The notes under the pieces are model-generated. The model did not search any database and had not been told where the DNA came from. It worked only from the letters and a program-made list of their open reading frames with translations. Of a stretch of 64,000 nt of DNA, positions 42,515-51,724 are shown piece by piece. This DNA comes from Streptacidiphilus rugosus AM-16. Lineage in GTDB: Bacteria > Actinomycetota > Actinomycetes > Streptomycetales > Streptomycetaceae. The stretch is from positions 1,090,457 through 1,154,456 of the forward strand of contig NZ_JQMJ01000003.1 in assembly GCF_000744655.1 (NCBI RefSeq). The letters are read 5' to 3'. A program made the translations under genes and the position numbers. Numbering within the stretch: position 1 is the first letter of the stretch; each line of letters begins with the position of its first letter.

Positions 42515-43156
42515 ATGCACAGCCTGCGTAAGGCCGTTGCCACCGCTCTTGCCGGTGTTCCCCTGCTCGTGTTCGCTCCCACGGCCGCCGTGGCGGCAGG
42601 GTCGGTGACCGTTGACCCGTCCGCGGCCTCGCCCGGCGCAAGCGTGACCGTCACCGCGAGCGGCTGCACCGCGACCACCGCCGCACCTACGGCCAGTTCC
42701 CCCGCCTTCACCGCCCCGATCCAGCTGACCCAGGGCGGCCAGAGCACCCCGGGCACCCAGGACACCGCGAGCACGCTGGGCACCCCCGGTCCCCTCGACA
42801 CGGGTGGCGGGACCTTCATCGGCGCCGCGACGATCAGCCCCACCGCCGCACAGGGCCCCTACACCGTCACCGTGCAGTGCGACGGCCAGTCCACGACGGC
42901 GGATCTCACCGTCACCGCCGCCACGACCACCGCGTCGCCCCTCCAGCCGACCACGCCCACCGCGGTCCCCGCGCCCACGGTGACCGTCACCCAGACGGTC
43001 CCCGTCACCATGGCCCCGCCGAGCGGCGCCGCCTCGACCGGCGACGGCGCCAGCCAGCCCGGCGGATCCTCCCTCACCGCCGTGACCGCTGTCCTCACCG
43101 GCCTCGCCGCGACGGCCATCCTGGCCGTGCTGTACCGGCGCAGGCATGACCGCTGA
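42515..43156 (+). CDS. secreted cell-surface protein with C-terminal membrane anchor
   Basis: 213 residues. N-terminal signal peptide (LRKAVATALAGVPLLVFAPTAAVAA), an Ig-like beta domain (GSVTVDPSAASPGASVTVTASGC), a Thr/Pro-rich stalk (TTTASPLQPTTPTA), and a C-terminal hydrophobic helix with RRRHDR tail. That is a cell-wall-sorting layout, but no LPxTG-type pentapeptide is visible before the helix. It overlaps the class F sortase gene by 11 bases, so the two are co-expressed and the sortase may act on a divergent motif (inference). Confidence 0.78.
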   Translation: MHSLRKAVATALAGVPLLVFAPTAAVAAGSVTVDPSAASPGASVTVTASGCTATTAAPTASSPAFTAPIQLTQGGQSTPGTQDTASTLGTPGPLDTGGGTFIGAATISPTAAQGPYTVTVQCDGQSTTADLTVTAATTTASPLQPTTPTAVPAPTVTVTQTVPVTMAPPSGAASTGDGASQPGGSSLTAVTAVLTGLAATAILAVLYRRRHDR

Positions 43157-43847
43157 CCCCACGCCCGACCCCATCGCCCGCCGCCGCCGACCCCGGCTCC
43201 GGCGCCTGGCCGCCGTGCTCGCCGCCGTCCTGGCCGCCGTGTCCGGCTACTTCACCGCCACGGCGATCCTCGCCGACGGCCCCAGCTACGACCAGATCCC
43301 GCCTCCACAACCCACCACCACCGGCGTGCCCCCCGATCTGTCGCCCGACGCACCGGCCCTCGCCGCCCCGCTGGGGGCCTCCGAGCCCGTCCACATCGAC
43401 GTTCCCCGGGTGGGGATCCACGCCGACCTCATCGAAGTCGGCCAGAACGCCGACGGCTCGGTCGCCGTCCCCAGTGAGGACCAGGCGGCGCAGGCCGCCT
43501 GGTACACGGGGAGCGTCACCCCCGGCCAGACCGGCGCCACCGTCATCCTCGGCCACGTCGACTCGCGCGCCCTGCCCAGAGGACGCGCCGCCTTCTACCC
43601 CCTCGGCGCCGCCCACCCGAACGACGAGGTGGACGTCACCCGGCACGACCACACCGTCGCCCGGTTCCGGATCGACGTCGTCACCCTCGTCGACAAGCAG
43701 CACTTCCCCACCCAGGCCGTCTACGGCCCCACCGCCGCACCGGCCCTTCGACTGATCACCTGCGGCGGCACCTACACCACCACCGGCGGTTACGCCGCCA
43801 ACGTCATCGTGTTCGCGCACTACGTCGGCAGCCGGCCCGCTGGCTGA
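43146..43847 (+). CDS. class F sortase
   Basis: 233 residues. Arg-rich N-terminus and signal-anchor helix (LAAVLAAVLAAVSGYFTATAIL), a Pro/Asp linker, then the sortase barrel: VHIDVPRVGIHADLIEVGQ, catalytic His in VILGHVDS and Cys in RLITCGGTY. The actinobacterial class F pattern ends with ANVIVFAHYVG. Cleaves and transfers surface proteins to peptidoglycan or acts on the neighbour at 42515. Confidence 0.88.
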   Translation: MTADPTPDPIARRRRPRLRRLAAVLAAVLAAVSGYFTATAILADGPSYDQIPPPQPTTTGVPPDLSPDAPALAAPLGASEPVHIDVPRVGIHADLIEVGQNADGSVAVPSEDQAAQAAWYTGSVTPGQTGATVILGHVDSRALPRGRAAFYPLGAAHPNDEVDVTRHDHTVARFRIDVVTLVDKQHFPTQAVYGPTAAPALRLITCGGTYTTTGGYAANVIVFAHYVGSRPAG

Positions 43848-44164
43848 GCGGTGCCCGCCGTAGGTGGGCGGTGGGCCGTGACGCGGGGCTGAGGCCCGGG
43901 CGGGCCGTCAAGCACGGGATCACTCATAAGGTGCAAAACGGCGCATTGAGGATAAACTACTCTCACCGGACGCCCGCCTCGGCGATCACCCGTATGCGGG
44001 ATTCTCACGCGCCTCGTCCGAGGTCCGGGGGAGGGGGAGCGCGTGGGTCCGGGCGTTGACGATCCTCGCCAGGGGGAGTGGATCTCCTTCCCGCCGGAGC
44101 GACGCACCGGCAGAGTACCTGGCATGCGGGAGGTGGACGGGAGTCCCGAGGAGTTCCCAGTGTC
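43848..44164. promoter_or_regulatory. intergenic region upstream of the FN3/nucleoside hydrolase gene
   Basis: About 317 bases. An AT-containing stretch at 43917-43970 (CACTCATAAGGTGC, GAGGATAAACTACTC) is a plausible promoter. No gene recognised. Confidence 0.35.
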
Positions 44165-47100
44165 ATGATCGCGAACCGATCCCGGCCGCAGCGCGCCTCC
44201 ACGACGCTCGTGCCCTTGCACGCCGTCCGAGTCCTGCTCCTCGTCCTCGTGCTCGCAGCGGTGCAGCTCGGTTCCGTCACGACCCAGGCGGACGCGGCGA
44301 CGGTCATCAAGCTCGACGGGACAGCCACCAAGTCGTTCGCCCTCAACTCCACGACGACCATGGGCATCGCGGTGCCCTCCGGCACGCGCGCCGGCGACGT
44401 CCTCGTCGCGTCGGTCGGCATCGCGCGCTCGAGCGCGACCAGCCAACCCGCGATCACCGCGCCCTCGGGATGGACGCTCGCCTCCAGGACCAACTACTCC
44501 AGCACCTCCGCCCTCGCCGTGTACACCCACGCCTACGCGACCACGGACACCTCATACACCTGGACCTCCAACGCGGCGGTCGGCGGCGGGGTCGAGGTCT
44601 CGGCGTTCTCGGGGGTTGATCCGGTCACCCCCCTCGCCGGCTCCCAGGGCACCACCGTCACCCGGACCGCCTCTGTCCCCACGCCGTCCCTGACGGCGGC
44701 GGCCGGCAGCGGTCTGGTCGCGTCGTACTTCGGTTACCTGGCGAAGGCCGGCACGACCACGTGGACGAGCCCGAAGGGCATGAGCAGCCTCGGTCAGCTC
44801 AACGACTCGACGAAGCGCACGGCCATGCTCGCGGCCTATGTCGCCCAGGCCACGACCGGCAGCACTGGCGCCAAGACGGCCACCGCCTCCAGGACGCAGG
44901 ACGTCGGAATCGGCGTCCTCACCGCGCTGAAGCCGGCTCCGAGCCCGCCGGTCGTCTCCGCGGTGGCGGTGACGGCGTCGACGCCGACGTCGCTGACGGT
45001 GGGGTGGACGACGGACATTCCGGCGAGTTCGCAGGTCGATTACGGCACGACGTCGAGTTATGGCAGTAGTACGACTCTGGATTCGACGCTGGCCACGCAG
45101 CACAGTCAGACGATTACCGGTCTCACGGCCGCGACCGCGTATCACTATCGGGTGCGCTCGACGGCGAACGGTCAGACGACGGTGTCGGCGGACAACACCG
45201 GCACCACGGCCACCGCTCCGCCGGCTGCGCCGGTGGTCTCCGCGGTGACGGTGACAGCGTCGACGTCCACGTCGCTGACGGTGGGGTGGACGACGGACAT
45301 TGCCGCCGATTCGCAGATCGACTACGGCACGACGTCGAGTTATGGCAGTAGTACGACCCTCGACCCGACCCTGGCCACGCAGCACAGTCAGACCATTACC
45401 GGCCTGACCGCCGCGACCGCCTACCACTTCCGGGTGCGCTCGACGGCGAACGGTCAGACGACGGTGTCGGCGGACAATATCGGTACGACTGCGACTGCGC
45501 CGCCGGCTGCGCCGGTTGTGTCGGCTGTGTCGGTGACGGCGTCGACGCCGACGTCACTGACGGTGGGGTGGACGACCGACATTCCGGCGAGTTCGCAGAT
45601 CGACTACGGGACCACGGTCGGCTACGGCAGCAGCACGACCCTCGACCCGACCCTGGCCACGCAGCACAGTCAGACCATCAGCGGTCTCACGGCCGCGACC
45701 GCGTACCACTTCCGGGTGCGCTCGACGGCGAACGGTCAGACCACCGTGTCGGCGGACAACACCGGCACCACGGCCACCGCCCCGCCGGCTGCGCCGGTGG
45801 TCTCCGCGGTGACGGTGACAGCGTCGACGCCCACGTCGCTGACGGTGGGGTGGACGACCGACATTGCCGCCGATTCGCAGATCGACTACGGGACCACGGT
45901 CGGCTACGGCAGCAGCACGACCCTCGACCCGACCCTGGCCACGCAGCACAGTCAGACCATCAGCGGTCTCACGGCCGCGACCGCGTACCACTTCCGGGTG
46001 CGCTCGACGGCGAACGGTCAGACGACGGTGTCGGCGGACAATATCGGTACGACTGCGACTGCGCCGCCGGCTGCGCCGGTTGTGTCGGCTGTGTCGGTGA
46101 CGGCGTCGACGCCGACGTCACTGACGGTGGGGTGGACGACCGACATTCCGGCGAGTTCGCAGATCGACTACGGGACCACGGTCGGCTACGGCAGCAGCAC
46201 GACCCTCGACCCGACCCTGGCCACGCAGCACAGTCAGACCATCAGCGGTCTCACGGCCGCGACCGCGTACCACTTCCGGGTGCGCTCGACGGCGAACGGT
46301 CAGACCACCGTGTCGGCGGACAACACCGGCACCACGGCCACCGCCCCGCCGGCTGCGCCGGTGGTCTCCGCGGTGACGGTGACAGCGTCGACGCCCACGT
46401 CGCTGACGGTGGGGTGGACGACCGACATTGCCGCCGATTCGCAGATCGACTACGGCACCACGGCCAGCTACGGCAGCAGCACGACCCTCGACCCGACCCT
46501 GGCCACGCAGCACAGTCAGACCATTACCGGCCTGACCGCCGCGACCGCCTACCACTTCCGGGTGCGCTCGACGGCGAACGGCCAGACCACCGTCTCCGCC
46601 GACAACACCGGCACCACCGCCACGCCCAGCCCACCCGCGACCCCGTCCCTCATCGTGGACACGGACATGTTCAGCGACGCCGACGACGCGGGCGCGCTCG
46701 CCGTCGCCTTCGGTCTGCAGCTCAAGGGCGAGGCCAAGGTGATCGCGATCAACGTCAACACGCGGACCGACCGCCCTGTCGTCGCCAAGGAATCGTGGGG
46801 CTGCGTGGAAGCGATCGCCCAGTTCTACGGTGCGACCAACATCCCCATCGGTGCCGACGGACCGGCCAACGGGACGGCCGTCAGCAGCCCTGACTGGGCC
46901 ACGCCGTGCGCGAACGCTGCCACGCAGCCGCTCGTGCAGCCCGACGCAGCGCTCACCGTCTACCGCCGCGCGCTCGCCGCGCAGCCCGACGGGAGCGTGG
47001 TGATCGCCAGCACTGGCTTCCTGGAGAACCTCTCGGCGCTGTTGAACTCGCCGCCCGACGCGATCAGTCCCCTGTCGGGTCACGACCTGGTCGCCGCGAA

Positions 47101-48418
47101 GGTGCGCAACCTGGTGATCATGGGCGGTCAGTTCCCGAGCGGTTCCGCCCAGACCAACCTCGCCGGCAACGTCGCCGCCTCACAGAACGTCGTGGCCAAC
47201 TGGCCGACGAAGATCGTGTGGGCCGGGTCCGAGGTCGGCGACGCCATCCACACCGGCAACACCGTGTCGCAGGTGCACCCGAGCAGCTCGCCGGTCCGCG
47301 CGGCCTACGAGGCGTTCGTCGGGCCGAACAACTGGATCTACTCCTACGACCTGGCCGCGGTGTACGCCGCGATCCGCCCGACCGACCCCGCGCTCAGCCC
47401 CGCGGGGCCCGGCACGAACGTCGTCGACAGCACCGGTGGCAACGCCTTCACCGCTGGCGCAGGAAACCAGTACTACCTGCAGCTGAACAACGCGACGTCG
47501 ATCGACGCCTCGATCGAGGGCCTGCTCGACACCCTGCCGGCCCAACTGCCGCCCGCAGGACCGGTGATCAGCGGCCAGCAGGCGACCGCGATCGGCACCC
47601 AGGCGGCGACGGTGACCTGGACGACCAACGTGGTGGCCGACAGCCAGGTGCAGTACGGAACCACGACAAGCTACGGCTCCTCCTCGCTGCTCAACACCAC
47701 GCTCACGACCTCCCACAGCGTCCAGTTGGCCGCCCTGACGCCGGGGACGACCTACCACTGTCGGGTGCTCAGCCGTGATTCCAGCGGCAACCTCTCCCAG
47801 TCGGGCGACTTCACCTTCACGACGTCGACCGGGCAGGTCTCCAGCGGCCCCTCGGACACCTTCGACACCAACACCCTGGACACCAGCCAGTGGATCGTGG
47901 GCACCTCCGGTTCCACCGTCGCCGCCCAGAACCAGGAGCTGGAGATCACCCACCCCGCAGGGGCCTGGACGACCGGGTCCGTCCAGAGTGCGACTCCGTA
48001 CGACCAGACGGGCAAGTCCGTTCAGGTCCAGGTACGGCGCGCCGCGAACGCCGGCCAGGGCGGTACCACCTACGGCGAGACTTCGATCTTCATCACCCTC
48101 GACAGCACCCACTACGCCGAGTTCTTCCTGGCGGGCGGTGCGGCGACCGCCTGGGTCAACTCGGGATCGGGTGAGACCAACCTGACGCCCGCATGGCCCC
48201 GCTACGACGCGAACGCCATGCAGTGGTTCCGCTTCCGCGAAAGCGGCGGGACCCTGTACTGGGAGACCGCATCCGGCACCAGCGCGCCGGGCCCGTGGAG
48301 CGTCCTCGCCTCCGCGCCCGACCCGTTCCCGATGACCCAGACGACCTTCAAGATCGTGGCAGGCAGCAACACGACGACGAACGACGTCGCGAGCTTCGAC
48401 AACGTCTCGACGAACTGA
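44165..48418 (+). CDS. large secreted FN3-repeat protein with nucleoside-hydrolase domain
   Basis: 1417 residues from ATG 44165. Signal peptide with VRVLLLVLVLAAVQLG; an N-terminal beta domain (residues ~45-255); six fibronectin-III modules of 94 residues (~260-820); a nucleoside-hydrolase-like domain with the calcium signature SLIVDTDMFSDADDAGALA (~827-1125); a seventh divergent FN3 (~1130-1220); and a C-terminal jelly-roll lectin-like domain starting DTFDTNTLDTSQW. FN3 arrays are typical of extracellular enzymes. It would hydrolyse nucleosides, or bind a polymer, outside the cell. Confidence 0.85.
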   Translation: MIANRSRPQRASTTLVPLHAVRVLLLVLVLAAVQLGSVTTQADAATVIKLDGTATKSFALNSTTTMGIAVPSGTRAGDVLVASVGIARSSATSQPAITAPSGWTLASRTNYSSTSALAVYTHAYATTDTSYTWTSNAAVGGGVEVSAFSGVDPVTPLAGSQGTTVTRTASVPTPSLTAAAGSGLVASYFGYLAKAGTTTWTSPKGMSSLGQLNDSTKRTAMLAAYVAQATTGSTGAKTATASRTQDVGIGVLTALKPAPSPPVVSAVAVTASTPTSLTVGWTTDIPASSQVDYGTTSSYGSSTTLDSTLATQHSQTITGLTAATAYHYRVRSTANGQTTVSADNTGTTATAPPAAPVVSAVTVTASTSTSLTVGWTTDIAADSQIDYGTTSSYGSSTTLDPTLATQHSQTITGLTAATAYHFRVRSTANGQTTVSADNIGTTATAPPAAPVVSAVSVTASTPTSLTVGWTTDIPASSQIDYGTTVGYGSSTTLDPTLATQHSQTISGLTAATAYHFRVRSTANGQTTVSADNTGTTATAPPAAPVVSAVTVTASTPTSLTVGWTTDIAADSQIDYGTTVGYGSSTTLDPTLATQHSQTISGLTAATAYHFRVRSTANGQTTVSADNIGTTATAPPAAPVVSAVSVTASTPTSLTVGWTTDIPASSQIDYGTTVGYGSSTTLDPTLATQHSQTISGLTAATAYHFRVRSTANGQTTVSADNTGTTATAPPAAPVVSAVTVTASTPTSLTVGWTTDIAADSQIDYGTTASYGSSTTLDPTLATQHSQTITGLTAATAYHFRVRSTANGQTTVSADNTGTTATPSPPATPSLIVDTDMFSDADDAGALAVAFGLQLKGEAKVIAINVNTRTDRPVVAKESWGCVEAIAQFYGATNIPIGADGPANGTAVSSPDWATPCANAATQPLVQPDAALTVYRRALAAQPDGSVVIASTGFLENLSALLNSPPDAISPLSGHDLVAAKVRNLVIMGGQFPSGSAQTNLAGNVAASQNVVANWPTKIVWAGSEVGDAIHTGNTVSQVHPSSSPVRAAYEAFVGPNNWIYSYDLAAVYAAIRPTDPALSPAGPGTNVVDSTGGNAFTAGAGNQYYLQLNNATSIDASIEGLLDTLPAQLPPAGPVISGQQATAIGTQAATVTWTTNVVADSQVQYGTTTSYGSSSLLNTTLTTSHSVQLAALTPGTTYHCRVLSRDSSGNLSQSGDFTFTTSTGQVSSGPSDTFDTNTLDTSQWIVGTSGSTVAAQNQELEITHPAGAWTTGSVQSATPYDQTGKSVQVQVRRAANAGQGGTTYGETSIFITLDSTHYAEFFLAGGAATAWVNSGSGETNLTPAWPRYDANAMQWFRFRESGGTLYWETASGTSAPGPWSVLASAPDPFPMTQTTFKIVAGSNTTTNDVASFDNVSTN
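44944..46626 (+). repeat. six tandem 282-bp FN3-coding repeats, with a 564-bp higher-order unit
   Basis: Modules alternate between PASSQ and AADSQ types. Modules 3 (45511-45792) and 5 (46075-46356), 564 bases apart, look identical at the nucleotide level. Modules 4 and 6 are near-identical except for a changed GTTVGYG/GTTASYG segment. This points to recent duplication of a two-module unit by unequal recombination. Confidence 0.85.
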
Positions 48419-48508
48419 GGCGTCTGGGTCCCATCCGGGTGCGGGTGCGGGTGCCGGCGCGGCCACCGGTACAGGTGCAGTGCCGGGCGGGCACTCACAG
48501 GGGAGCGG

Positions 48509-49309
48509 TCAGGGCAGGAAGTACATGGGGTTGGGGATCTTGTACGTCTGCTCGGAGTAGCCGCCGTTCAGGTCACTGTACTGGTCGCCGAAGTTGGCGG
48601 TGATGTTCCAGCCCTGGGCCGCCAGGTACGCGCGGGTGCCGGACTTGTACTGGGTGGTGGTGCAGGTCCAGGTCGGGGTGGCGCAACTGGACAGGTACGC
48701 CGGGGGGTTGGCGACGTTCTTGAGGAAAAGGTGGCTGTCGTCCGCGTCGGGGTAGCCCTGGGAGGTGAGCTGGCGGACGGTGTCGGCTCGCTGCGACTCG
48801 GGCCGGCCGGTGATGTAGAAGACCGTGTAGCCCTGGGCCTTGGCCCAGTTGGCGAGGTTGTTCATGCCGAAGACGGCGGGGAAGTTCTTGGTCGCGATGT
48901 ACTGGGCGTTGCTGGCCGGGTTGTAGACGAAGGTCGTCTCGAGCTCGTAGTTGTAGGTGGACAGCGCCGTGTCGTCCACGTCGAGCACGACGGCGCGCTT
49001 GCCGCTGTGGTCGTGCTTGATCTTCTGGGCCAGGTACTTCTCGGCCTTGGCCTCGATGCCCTGGACCTGTATCGCGTAGTTGCTGCTCGGCGAGGCCCAG
49101 TGCTCGCCGTTGGCGTCCACCGTGTCGCCGTAGTACGCCTTGATCTGGCTGACCTCGTCGGTCATGTTGGTGATCTGCGTGTCGCTGGTCGGTACCCGGC
49201 CGCCGGCGAGGGCGAGGCCTCCACCCCCCACCAGGGCGCCGGCCGCCACGCCGACCGCGAGAGTGGCGAACGTGCGGGAGTGGTTCCTGAGAGTCCAAGC
49301 GCGCGTCAA
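48509..49309 (-). CDS. secreted HAD acid phosphatase (class IIIB-like)
   Basis: 266 residues from TTG 49309, which follows AAAGGAG. Signal peptide FATLAVGVAAGALVGGGGLALA. HAD motif I AVVLDVDDTAL with the catalytic DxD, motif II FYITGRPESQR, motif IV GDQYSDLNGG, plus two Cys (SCATPTWTC) probably disulfide-bonded. Class B/IIIB acid phosphatases dephosphorylate extracellular organic phosphates. Convergent with the FN3 protein gene. Confidence 0.88.
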   Translation of the reverse strand: MTRAWTLRNHSRTFATLAVGVAAGALVGGGGLALAGGRVPTSDTQITNMTDEVSQIKAYYGDTVDANGEHWASPSSNYAIQVQGIEAKAEKYLAQKIKHDHSGKRAVVLDVDDTALSTYNYELETTFVYNPASNAQYIATKNFPAVFGMNNLANWAKAQGYTVFYITGRPESQRADTVRQLTSQGYPDADDSHLFLKNVANPPAYLSSCATPTWTCTTTQYKSGTRAYLAAQGWNITANFGDQYSDLNGGYSEQTYKIPNPMYFLP

Positions 49310-49440
49310 GTTCGGCTCCTTTGCCGGCGGACGTGTCGGTAAAAGCGTGAAGGTCCGTTCTTACCGTCCCGGCCTCGCCCTTGTCTATGCGCGTGGATTG
49401 ACCTTCGTCCCGGTGCCCCTGCGGTGGCAGACTCGGAGTC

Positions 49441-49962
49441 ATGAACTCACACCTGGCCGAGCCGGAGCAGCAACTCTCCGATTCCAGCGCGCTGTTGCTC
49501 GACTACCTCGACTACTACCGGTCCGTGATCGGCGCCAAGATCGAGGGAATGTCCGACGCGGAGCTGCGCGGCAGCCGGCTTGCCTCCGGGTGGAGCCCGA
49601 TCGAACTGCTGAAGCACCTCGTGCACATGGAGCAGCGCTGGCTGCGCTGGGGTTTCCGGGGAGAGCAAGTCTCCGCGCCCTGGGGCGACCGCGGCGGCTC
49701 CGATGACCGCTGGTACGTCGGCCCGGACGAGAAGGCCGCCGACCTGCTGGCCGCGCTGCACGCGGGTGGCGAGTACACCCGAGCCGTCGTGACGGGCACG
49801 CCGCTGTCCACCGTCGCCGCGGCCGGCGGCCGGTTCCCGGATGACGGCACCCCGCGGCCCTCCCTGGGCTGGATCCTGTTCCACGTCCTGCAGGAGTACG
49901 CCCGCCACGCGGGCCACCTGGACATCGTCCGAGAGCTCGCGGACGGCGCCACCGGCGAGTAG
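49441..49962 (+). CDS. DinB-like/DUF664 protein
   Basis: 173 residues, four-helix bundle. Metal-ligand-like His residues sit in LLKHLVHMEQRWLRW and LFHVLQEYARHAGHLDI, the DinB/DUF664 arrangement. Members include bacillithiol- or mycothiol-dependent transferases; function here unknown. ATG 49441. Downstream lies a 31-bp tandem repeat. Confidence 0.8.
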   Translation: MNSHLAEPEQQLSDSSALLLDYLDYYRSVIGAKIEGMSDAELRGSRLASGWSPIELLKHLVHMEQRWLRWGFRGEQVSAPWGDRGGSDDRWYVGPDEKAADLLAALHAGGEYTRAVVTGTPLSTVAAAGGRFPDDGTPRPSLGWILFHVLQEYARHAGHLDIVRELADGATGE

Positions 49963-50022
49963 CCGGCGTCAGACGCGAGGCGTCGGGATGAGGACCGGAC
50001 GCTCGCGGGCGGGAACGCGACG

Positions 50023-50116
50023 AGGCTGAGCGAGCGGGGGGCGGGAAGGCGACGGGGCTGAGCGAGCGGGGGCGGGAAGGCGACGGGGCTGAGCGAGCGG
50101 GGGCGGGAAGGCGACG
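50023..50116. repeat. 31-bp tandem repeat, three copies
   Basis: Unit begins GGGCTGAGCGAGCGGGGG and continues CGGGAAGGCGACG. The first copy has one extra G; the other two look identical. It lies in the 280-base gap between the DinB-like gene and the membrane-protein gene at 50241. Confidence 0.85.
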
Positions 50117-50240
50117 GGCTGGAAGGCCACGGGGCCGGACGGCGACGGGGCAGGGACCTTCGGAGGGGCCGACAGGCCCAAGACCGGCCCCGGCACGCCC
50201 GCCTAGCGTGGCTTCAGGTGTTTCCAAGGAGCGTGATCCC

Positions 50241-50573
50241 ATGACTCTCACCCCGTACTCTCCTGCCGGTCCCGCTCGTCGGCTCCACTCGGGGATCGCG
50301 CCCGTCGGCTGGGTGGTGGTGGGCGTCGCCGCGATGGCCCTTGCCGGCGCCGTGGAAGGGGTCGTCGAGATCGGCCGCGAGATCCTGGGCCCGAGCCCGG
50401 CCGCGCCGGACGCCTCCTCCGAGGTGTCGAGCCGGCCCCCGGCCGCGATCGCGTCGCACGAGATCGCCGGGTTCTTCCTTGTCGCGGCGACGTTCTATGT
50501 CGTGAGGCTCGTTCGCCGCGCGATGGCGGACCTCATGGACACCGCCCGGGAGATCGGCATGGCCAGGAAGTGA
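50241..50573 (+). CDS. small membrane protein, unrecognised family
   Basis: 110 residues. ATG 50241 follows AAGGAG at nine bases; the frame from 50208 is disfavoured. Helix 1 (VGWVVVGVAAMALAGAVEG), a Pro/Ala-rich loop, and helix 2 (IAGFFLVAATFYVV) followed by a basic amphipathic tail. No family recognised. Confidence 0.55.
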   Translation: MTLTPYSPAGPARRLHSGIAPVGWVVVGVAAMALAGAVEGVVEIGREILGPSPAAPDASSEVSSRPPAAIASHEIAGFFLVAATFYVVRLVRRAMADLMDTAREIGMARK

Positions 50574-50682
50574 CGGAGGGCGGGCGGTCGGAGACCGGCG
50601 TCCGGGCGTGGGGTGCCCCGCGCTGCCCAGAACTGCCCAGAACTGCCCAGAACTGCCCAGCGCAGCCCAGTGCTGCCCGGGG

Positions 50683-51531
50683 CTAGACGGTCGGCGCGTT
50701 GTCGCCTTGGGGCTGTGCCGCCGTCGCGCGGGCCTGCTCCTCCGTGCGTTCGGGCAGCAGCAGGACCGCGCCGACGAGGAAGCAGACGGCGCCGATGAGC
50801 GTCTGCATGTTGGCCCGGTCGAGGTTCTTCACCTCACCGGTGACGGGGTTGACGTAGCCGGCCACCGCCGAGACGCCGAAGGCGATGGAACCGAGCAGGT
50901 TGACCAGCGTGATCCACCAGGACCAGACGCGCGGGCGCCAGGCGAGCCAGCCGTGGCACGCCTCGTACCAGGCGAGGCCGCTGGCCACGAGGAAGCAGAC
51001 CGAGCCGATCGCGTCGGGCCGCCAGACGTGCTGGTGCGCCGCCTGCGCGGAGAGATTGCCCGCCATGGCGATGCCGGTGCTGACGTTGAAGTAGACGGTC
51101 CCGACGAGTTGGATCGCGGTGGCCCACCAGTCGATCCGGCCGGGCTGCAGGACGAAGAACCGCCGCTGCCGGGAGAGGTGCCGCGTCGGGGAGGCGGCGT
51201 CGACCGCCTCCCGGTAGCTGAGGAAGGCGGCCGAGGTGAAGAACAGGGAGCCGACGAAGTAGGTGACGGTGTCGCCACGCGCCCCGACCGCGTCACCGTA
51301 GGCGGGCACCGAGCCGACGGCGAACAGCACCGAGCCGACGGCGAATAGGACGGCGATCCACCAGCCCCGCGCCGAGGGCGCCCACCAGGTCGATCCCTCG
51401 GGTGGTCGCTGATGCTTGCGGTGATGCCGTGTTCCGCGCCGGACGGTCACCCCGTCCGGGCCGAGATGATCGGTGAACGTCGCGGCGGCGAGGGCGCCAG
51501 GGACGCGGCGGGTACGACGTCGCTCAGCCAT
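50683..51531 (-). CDS. multi-pass membrane protein with YrhK-like segments
   Basis: 282 residues from ATG 51531 (GGAGG upstream). About seven helices, including WWIAVLFAVGSVLFAVGSVPAY, YFVGSLFFTSAAFLSY, GTVYFNVSTG, DAIGSVCFLVASGLAWYE and MQTLIGAVCFLVGAVLLLPE. The repeated W..G...F.VGS pattern resembles the YrhK domain. Function unknown. A longer frame up to 51780 is Arg/Pro-rich and probably not translated. Confidence 0.72.
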   Translation of the reverse strand: MAERRRTRRVPGALAAATFTDHLGPDGVTVRRGTRHHRKHQRPPEGSTWWAPSARGWWIAVLFAVGSVLFAVGSVPAYGDAVGARGDTVTYFVGSLFFTSAAFLSYREAVDAASPTRHLSRQRRFFVLQPGRIDWWATAIQLVGTVYFNVSTGIAMAGNLSAQAAHQHVWRPDAIGSVCFLVASGLAWYEACHGWLAWRPRVWSWWITLVNLLGSIAFGVSAVAGYVNPVTGEVKNLDRANMQTLIGAVCFLVGAVLLLPERTEEQARATAAQPQGDNAPTV

Positions 51532-51627
51532 CGCCACCTCCGTTGTCGAGGTCGCGGCCGCCACCACCAGCACCGCCGCCACCACCTCGATCGTCCCTCG
51601 CACGAGCCCGACGGGCGAGGCGACGGG

Positions 51628-51668
51628 CCAGGAGGACGGCCCAGGAGGACGGCCCAGGAGGACGGCCC
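51628..51668. repeat. 14-bp tandem repeat, three copies
   Basis: CCAGGAGGACGGC/C repeated three times between the YrhK-like gene and the SnoaL-like gene (51532-51724). Noncoding in appearance. Confidence 0.7.
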
Positions 51669-51724
51669 GTCGGCCACGTCTCGCGCCGCCTCGCCCCCGT
51701 CTGGCCGGGGTGGGGCGGCGTTCC

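Noticed and set aside
44944..46626. Possible CRISPR or satellite array
   Set aside because: The 282-bp periodicity encodes FN3 modules in frame; there are no short repeats with unique spacers.
45554..47083. Leftward frames inside the FN3 repeat region
   Set aside because: Repeat-derived Arg/Gly-rich sequence on the antisense strand of a well-supported secreted protein gene.
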